Source: Candidatus Rokuibacteriota bacterium
GTDB taxonomy: Bacteria > Methylomirabilota > Methylomirabilia > Rokubacteriales > CSP1-6
DNA length: 64,000 nt
Direction: 5' to 3'
NCBI GenBank assembly: GCA_030647435.1
Contig: JAUSJX010000054.1
Location: 1 to 64,000, forward strand
A model generated the notes under the pieces. That model had not been told where the DNA came from. It saw only the letters and a program-made list of their open reading frames with translations, and did not search any database. The position numbers and the translations under genes were made by a program. This document shows, in pieces, positions 59,799-64,000 of this stretch (position 1 is the stretch's first letter; each line of letters opens with the position of its first letter).

Positions 59799-60998
59799 CT
59801 ATTTGACCAGAGTGACCAGTTTGAAGATCGGCAGGTACATGGCCACGACGAGGCCGCCGATGATCACGCCGAGCACGACGATCATGAGGGGTTCGAGCAG
59901 CGCCGTGAGCGCGCCCACGGCCGTGTCGACCTCGTCGTCGTAGAAGTCGGCGATCTTGGACAGCATCGCGTCGAGCGCGCCCGTCTGCTCGCCGACCGAG
60001 ATCATCTGGATGACCATCGGCGGGAAGACCCCCGAGGCCTTGAGCGGCTCGGCCAGCGTCTTGCCCGCGGTGACCGCGGCGCGGCACTGCATCACCGCCT
60101 TCTCGACGACCTTGTTTCCGGCGGTTCGCGCGGTGATGCGAAGCCCCTCGAGGATCGGCACGCCGGAGGACACGAGTGTGCCCAGCGTGCGGGTAAAGCG
60201 GGCGACGGCAACCTTGCGGATCAGCGTTCCGATGACGGGGAGCTTGAGCAGCAGCGCGTCGATGGTGGAGCGCCCCTTTTCCGTCCGGTAGTAGGCCCGG
60301 AGGGCAAAGACGCAGCCGATGACGCCGGCGATGATGAGCAGGATGTAGCTCCGCACGAAATCGGAGAGCCAGACGACCACTTGGGTCGGCAGCGGCAGGT
60401 CGGCGCCCAGATCCTTGAACATCTTGGTGAAGGTCGGGATCACGAAGGTCAGCATGAAGATGACGACCAGCATCGCCACGCTGATGATGCTCGCCGGATA
60501 GATCATCGCCGACTTGACCTTCCGCTTGAGCGCCGCGGCCTTCTCGATGTACGCCGCGAGGCGCTGGAACACCGTGTCGAGGATACCGCCCGTCTCGCCC
60601 ACCTCGACCAGGTTGACGAACAGGTCGTCGAACGTGCGCGGGTTGCGCCGCAGCGCGTCGGCCAGGGTCGAGCCCTGCTCCACGGAACGGGCGACCCTAC
60701 CCGTCACATCGCGGAGGTTCTTCGACTCACTCTGCTCGGACAAGATGTGGAGGCACTGCACGAGCGGCAGGCCCGCGTCGATCATGGTGGAGAACTGGCG
60801 CGTGAAGATCGCCATCTCCTTGTCCTTGACCTTGCCGCCGCTCTTGCTCGGGGTCTTGCCGCCGGCCTTCTCGTTGATCTTCGTGACGAGGATGGCGCGC
60901 TTGCGGAGCTCGCCAACCGCGGCGGTGCGATCTTGCGCCTCGATCTCGCCGGTGGTCGTCCCGCCGGCCCCGCGTCCCTGGTACGTGAAGACCGCCAT
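59799..60998 (-). CDS. pilC: Type IV pilus platform protein PilC
   Basis: A 399-residue inner-membrane platform protein of the GspF/PilC family with two similar T2SF halves: FTRQFSTMIDAGLPLVQCLHILSEQ and FTRTLGTLVSSGVPILEGLRITARTAGN, each followed by a membrane helix pair. It begins AVFTYQGRGAGGTTTGEIEA, the usual PilC start. It is thought to turn under PilB or PilT to add or remove pilins. Confidence 0.95.
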   Translation of the reverse strand: MAVFTYQGRGAGGTTTGEIEAQDRTAAVGELRKRAILVTKINEKAGGKTPSKSGGKVKDKEMAIFTRQFSTMIDAGLPLVQCLHILSEQSESKNLRDVTGRVARSVEQGSTLADALRRNPRTFDDLFVNLVEVGETGGILDTVFQRLAAYIEKAAALKRKVKSAMIYPASIISVAMLVVIFMLTFVIPTFTKMFKDLGADLPLPTQVVVWLSDFVRSYILLIIAGVIGCVFALRAYYRTEKGRSTIDALLLKLPVIGTLIRKVAVARFTRTLGTLVSSGVPILEGLRITARTAGNKVVEKAVMQCRAAVTAGKTLAEPLKASGVFPPMVIQMISVGEQTGALDAMLSKIADFYDDEVDTAVGALTALLEPLMIVVLGVIIGGLVVAMYLPIFKLVTLVK

Positions 60999-61013
60999 GT
61001 CACACCCTCCTGG

Positions 61014-62132
61014 TTACCGTTTGCCGAACGGCGAGCTGCCCGTGAGGGTCGTGGTGGGGGCGCTCGGGCCCGCCGCCACCAGCTGGGACAGCTCCTCCGG
61101 CTGCATGCTCCGGTTGAGCGCCTCTTCGCGACTGATGTGCCGCTTCTGAACCAGCTCGATGAGCGATTGGTTCATGGTCTGCATGCCGAACTTCTGGCCC
61201 GCCTGCATGGCCGAGTAGATCTGGTGGATCTTCTCCTCGCGGATCAGGTTCCGGATGGCCGGCGTGGTGATCATGATTTCGAGCGCCATGACGCGCCCCC
61301 GGCCGTCGGCCGTCGGGATCAGCTGCTGCGAGAGCACGCCCTCGAGGACCAGTGACAGCTGCGCCCGCACCTGGGACTGCTGGTTGGTCGGGAAGACGTC
61401 GATGATGCGGTTGATGGTCTGGGCGCAGGAGTTGGTGTGCAGCGTGCCGAGCGTCAGGTGGCCCGTCTCGGCGATGGTCAGCGCGGCGGCGATGGTCTCG
61501 AGGTCGCGCATCTCACCCACCAGCACCACGTCCGGGTCCTGACGGAGGATGTACTTGAGCGCGTTTTTGAACGACTGGGTGTCCGAGAAGACCTCGCGCT
61601 GGTTCACCAGGCACTTTTTGTGGTGGTGAACGAATTCGATCGGGTCCTCGATCGTCATGATGTGCTCGTTGCGCTCGTTGTTGATCTTGTCCACCATGGC
61701 CGCGAGCGTCGTTGACTTGCCCGAGCCTGTCGGCCCCGTGACGAGGACCAGGCCCTTGGGCCGATCCGCCAGCTGCTCGACGACAGCGGGCAGGCCGAGC
61801 TCTTCGAACGAGCGGATATTGATGGGGATGACCCGGATCGCGGCCGCGACCGCGCCGCGCTGGCGGTAGACGTTGCAGCGGAACCGCGCCAGGCCCTGGA
61901 TACCGAAGGACAGGTCGAGCTCGTTGTCCTCCTCGAACTTCTGTTTCTGCCCCTCATTCAGCACGCTGTAGGCCAGCCGCTGGGTGTCCTGCGGCGTCAG
62001 ACGCTCGAACTGCGTCAGCGGCGTCAGCTTGCCGTGCAGCCGGATCTGCGGGGGGGTGCCCGTCGTGATATGCAGGTCGGACGCCCCTCGCTCGATCATG
62101 ATGGTCAGCAGGTCGTGCATCGTCGCGGCCAT
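61014..62132 (-). CDS. pilT: Pilus retraction ATPase PilT
   Basis: A 372-residue hexameric AAA-like ATPase. Walker A is GPTGSGKST, Asp and His boxes are HIMTIEDPIEFVH and GHLTLGTLHTNSC, Walker B is VVLVGEMRDLETI, and the PilT-specific C-terminal AIRNLIRE motif is intact, which supports retraction function. It lies between pilB and pilC. Confidence 0.96.
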   Translation of the reverse strand: MAATMHDLLTIMIERGASDLHITTGTPPQIRLHGKLTPLTQFERLTPQDTQRLAYSVLNEGQKQKFEEDNELDLSFGIQGLARFRCNVYRQRGAVAAAIRVIPINIRSFEELGLPAVVEQLADRPKGLVLVTGPTGSGKSTTLAAMVDKINNERNEHIMTIEDPIEFVHHHKKCLVNQREVFSDTQSFKNALKYILRQDPDVVLVGEMRDLETIAAALTIAETGHLTLGTLHTNSCAQTINRIIDVFPTNQQSQVRAQLSLVLEGVLSQQLIPTADGRGRVMALEIMITTPAIRNLIREEKIHQIYSAMQAGQKFGMQTMNQSLIELVQKRHISREEALNRSMQPEELSQLVAAGPSAPTTTLTGSSPFGKR

Positions 62133-62163
62133 GGCCTAGGCGTTCTCCTCTGTTGGTCTCGTG

Positions 62164-63900
62164 CTATCCAAGGGTAACCCGGAGCACCTCTTCCACGGTC
62201 ATCATGCCGTCGAGCACCTTCTGAAGCGCGTTCTGCCGGAGCGTCTTCATGCCCTGGGCCTGCGCCGTCTCGCCGATCTCGGCCGTCGGCGCGTTCCGGA
62301 TGATCAGGTCGCGGATCTCCTGAGATGCCGGCATGACCTCGTAGATGGCCACGCGCCCTTTCATGCCCGTGAAGCTGCACGCCGCGCACCCCTTGCCCTT
62401 GTAGAAGTTGACCTTGCCCAGCCCCTGCGAGATGTGGCCGTAGGGCACGAGCGTCTCCTCGTCGGCCTCGTACGGCTGCTTGCAGTCCTTGCACACCCGG
62501 CGTCCGAGCCGCTGGGCGAGGATCAGCATCAGAGAGGAGGACACGAGGAAGGGCGGGATGCCCATGTCGAGCAGGCGCGCCACGGTGGACGGGCAGTCGT
62601 TGGTGTGCAGCGTCGTCAGCACCAGGTGGCCGGTCAGCGCGGCCCGGATGCCGATCTGGGCCGTTTCGAGGTCGCGCGTCTCGCCGACCAGGATGACGTC
62701 CGGATCCTGGCGCAGGAAGGCGCGCAGCGCCCCGGCGAAGGTGCGCCCGATCTCCTCGTTGATCTGGACCTGGTTGACGCCCTTGAGGTTGTACTCGACG
62801 GGGTCCTCGGCGGTCATGATGTTGATGTCGGGCGAGTTGATGGTGTGGATGGCCGAGTAGAGCGTGGTCGTCTTGCCCGAGCCCGTGGGCCCAGTGATCA
62901 GGATCATGCCGTACGGGTTGTGGATGGCCTTGGTAAACTGCTCGAGGCTCCACGGGTCGAAGCCGAGCATGGTCAGGTCGAGCTGCAGCGAGTCCTTGTC
63001 GAGGATGCGCATGACGGTCTTCTCGCCGAAGATCGTCGGCAGCGTGGAGACGCGGAAGTCGATCTCGCGCTGGTTGAAGCGGAGCTTGATCCGGCCATCC
63101 TGCGGGAGGCGCCGCTCCGCGATGTCCAGGCTCGCCATGATCTTGACGCGCGAGGTGAGCGCGGCCTCGAGGCGCTTCGGCGGCGTCATGATCTCGTGCA
63201 AGACGCCGTCGACGCGGAACCGCACCCGGAAGACCTTTTCGTAGGGCTCGAGGTGGATGTCGGACGCGCCCCGGCGAATGGCGTCGACCAGGATCATGTT
63301 GATGAGGCGCACGACGGGCGCCTCGTCGGCCGACTCCTTCAGCTCGAAGACGTCGACCTTGGCGGCGACCTCGTCGTCGCCCTCGACCAGCTCGACGTCG
63401 GCGGCGGCTCCCTCCATCTCCGAGACGATGTCGGCGATGCCCCCGCCCGTGCTGTCGTACGCGCGGTCGATGGCCTGGCGAATCGCCACCTGGGAGGCGA
63501 CGACCGGGACGACCAGGAGGTTCGTCATGAACCCGACGTCGTCCAGCGCGAAGACGTTCGTCGGGTCCCCCATGGCGAGCGTCAGCTGGTTGCCCTGGCG
63601 CTTGACGGGCAGGACTTCGTACTTGCGCGCGATCTGCTCCGGCACGAGCTTGAGCACGTCCGGGTCGACGTCCAGCTGGGAAAGCGTGATCGACTGGATG
63701 CCATACTGCCGCGACAGGAACGCGATCAGCTTCTCTTCGGTGACGAAGTTGAGCTTGACGAGGATGGACCCGAGCTTGTCGTTGGAGCCCTTCTGTTCCT
63801 GGAGCGCGCGGGCGAGCTGTTCGTTGTCGATCAGTCCCTCGCGGACGAGGAGATCGCCAAGGCGCCGGCTGACTGGTTGTCCGAGCTTGGGTTCTGCCAT
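62164..63900 (-). CDS. pilB: Pilus extension ATPase PilB
   Basis: A 578-residue extension motor. The N-terminal MshE/T2SSE-N-type domain (about 1-150) has the repeated LLVREGLIDNEQLARAL and LIAFLSRQYGI patterns, often c-di-GMP-binding in MshE-like proteins. Walker A is GPTGSGKTTTLYS, Walker B DVILVGETRDLETA, and the tetracysteine zinc site is CKDC ... CAAC. I start at ATG 63900; an upstream TTG-initiated extension would cross a palindrome and is unlikely. Confidence 0.95.
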   Translation of the reverse strand: MAEPKLGQPVSRRLGDLLVREGLIDNEQLARALQEQKGSNDKLGSILVKLNFVTEEKLIAFLSRQYGIQSITLSQLDVDPDVLKLVPEQIARKYEVLPVKRQGNQLTLAMGDPTNVFALDDVGFMTNLLVVPVVASQVAIRQAIDRAYDSTGGGIADIVSEMEGAAADVELVEGDDEVAAKVDVFELKESADEAPVVRLINMILVDAIRRGASDIHLEPYEKVFRVRFRVDGVLHEIMTPPKRLEAALTSRVKIMASLDIAERRLPQDGRIKLRFNQREIDFRVSTLPTIFGEKTVMRILDKDSLQLDLTMLGFDPWSLEQFTKAIHNPYGMILITGPTGSGKTTTLYSAIHTINSPDINIMTAEDPVEYNLKGVNQVQINEEIGRTFAGALRAFLRQDPDVILVGETRDLETAQIGIRAALTGHLVLTTLHTNDCPSTVARLLDMGIPPFLVSSSLMLILAQRLGRRVCKDCKQPYEADEETLVPYGHISQGLGKVNFYKGKGCAACSFTGMKGRVAIYEVMPASQEIRDLIIRNAPTAEIGETAQAQGMKTLRQNALQKVLDGMMTVEEVLRVTLG

Positions 63901-63912
63901 CGGTTCGGTTCC

Positions 63913-63929
63913 AGGGGCCGCGGGCCCCT
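63913..63929. other. Palindrome between the upstream gene and pilB
   Basis: AGGGGCC-GCG-GGCCCCT, a 7-bp perfect stem with a 3-base loop in the short gap before pilB. It sits over the region where a pilB ribosome site would lie and could end the upstream message or mask initiation. Confidence 0.45.
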
Positions 63930-64000
63930 TCAACTGGCCCCCGCGAGGCGCCGCAGGGCGTCGGAGAACGCCTTGAGGGCTTCATCCTGGTAGAGGACGA
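63930..64000 (-). CDS. C-terminal end of a gene cut by the window edge
   Basis: On the minus strand the last 22 residues of a protein are visible (LYQDEALKAFSDALRRLAG near the end), followed by a stop 29 bases before the pilB ATG. The helical, Ala/Leu/Arg-rich end could belong to a TPR or similar protein. Too little is present to name it. Confidence 0.5.
   Translation of the reverse strand, partial: VLYQDEALKAFSDALRRLAGAS

Overview
This is a GC-rich chromosomal segment, densely coding on both strands. Gene content suggests an environmental bacterium with a delta-proteobacterium/NC10-like type IV pilus locus, MglA-type polarity proteins and expanded branched-chain amino-acid (Liv) uptake. That mix fits a Rokubacteria/Methylomirabilota-type lineage, but the assignment is inferred from gene content only. 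No rRNA, tRNA or CRISPR array was seen.

Layout. (1) 1-3.5 kb: MglA GTPase, MglB-like roadblock protein, further roadblock and TPR proteins. (2) 3.7-8.8 kb: a sigma54 (NtrC-family) response regulator, two canonical -24/-12 promoters, a free-standing Fis-type HTH protein that copies the regulator's C-terminus, a membrane GAF-GAF protein with no kinase domain, and a single-domain receiver. (3) 8.9-10.1 kb: type II NADH dehydrogenase. (4) 10.1-15.3 kb: a first Liv operon whose transporter genes lie between inverted copies of a composite intergenic repeat. (5) 15.4-17.9 kb: a small accessory patch with a Uma2-family nuclease, a truncated DUF2779-like gene, an IS630-family element with intact ends but a frameshifted transposase, and debris. 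(6) 17.9-30.0 kb: a second complete Liv system continuing into MaoC, ornithine-cyclodeaminase-like, MOSC, FAD amine oxidase and HyuA/HyuB genes, probably one uptake-and-degradation unit. (7) 30.0-39.3 kb: a minus-strand operon TPR-efp-accB-accC-thiE followed by three GT-C/TPR (TMTC-like) membrane proteins. (8) 39.3-45.0 kb: two more TMTC-like proteins, an OafA-type acyltransferase, a chimeric TMTC/AroB fragment and an IS3 orfA remnant, placed between aroB and the efp-accBC block. (9) 45.1-52.8 kb: pilMNOPQ-aroC-aroB behind a strong sigma70-like promoter. (10) 52.8-64.0 kb: minor pilins, prepilin peptidase, major pilin with a sigma54 promoter and terminator, then pilR, pilS, pilC, pilT, pilB.

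How it fits together. Nearly the whole type IVa pilus machine is here: motors PilB/PilT, platform PilC, alignment complex PilMNOP, secretin PilQ, peptidase PilD, pilins, and PilSR with matching sigma54 promoters. MglA/MglB-type proteins at the other end could set pilus polarity. The five TMTC-like proteins and the acyltransferase beside the pilus genes are candidates for glycosylating or acylating exported proteins or surface polymers. The most unusual signals are this TMTC expansion with its AroB-tail chimera, the kinase-less sigma54 signalling island at 3.7-8.8 kb, and the mirrored composite repeats around the first Liv transporter.
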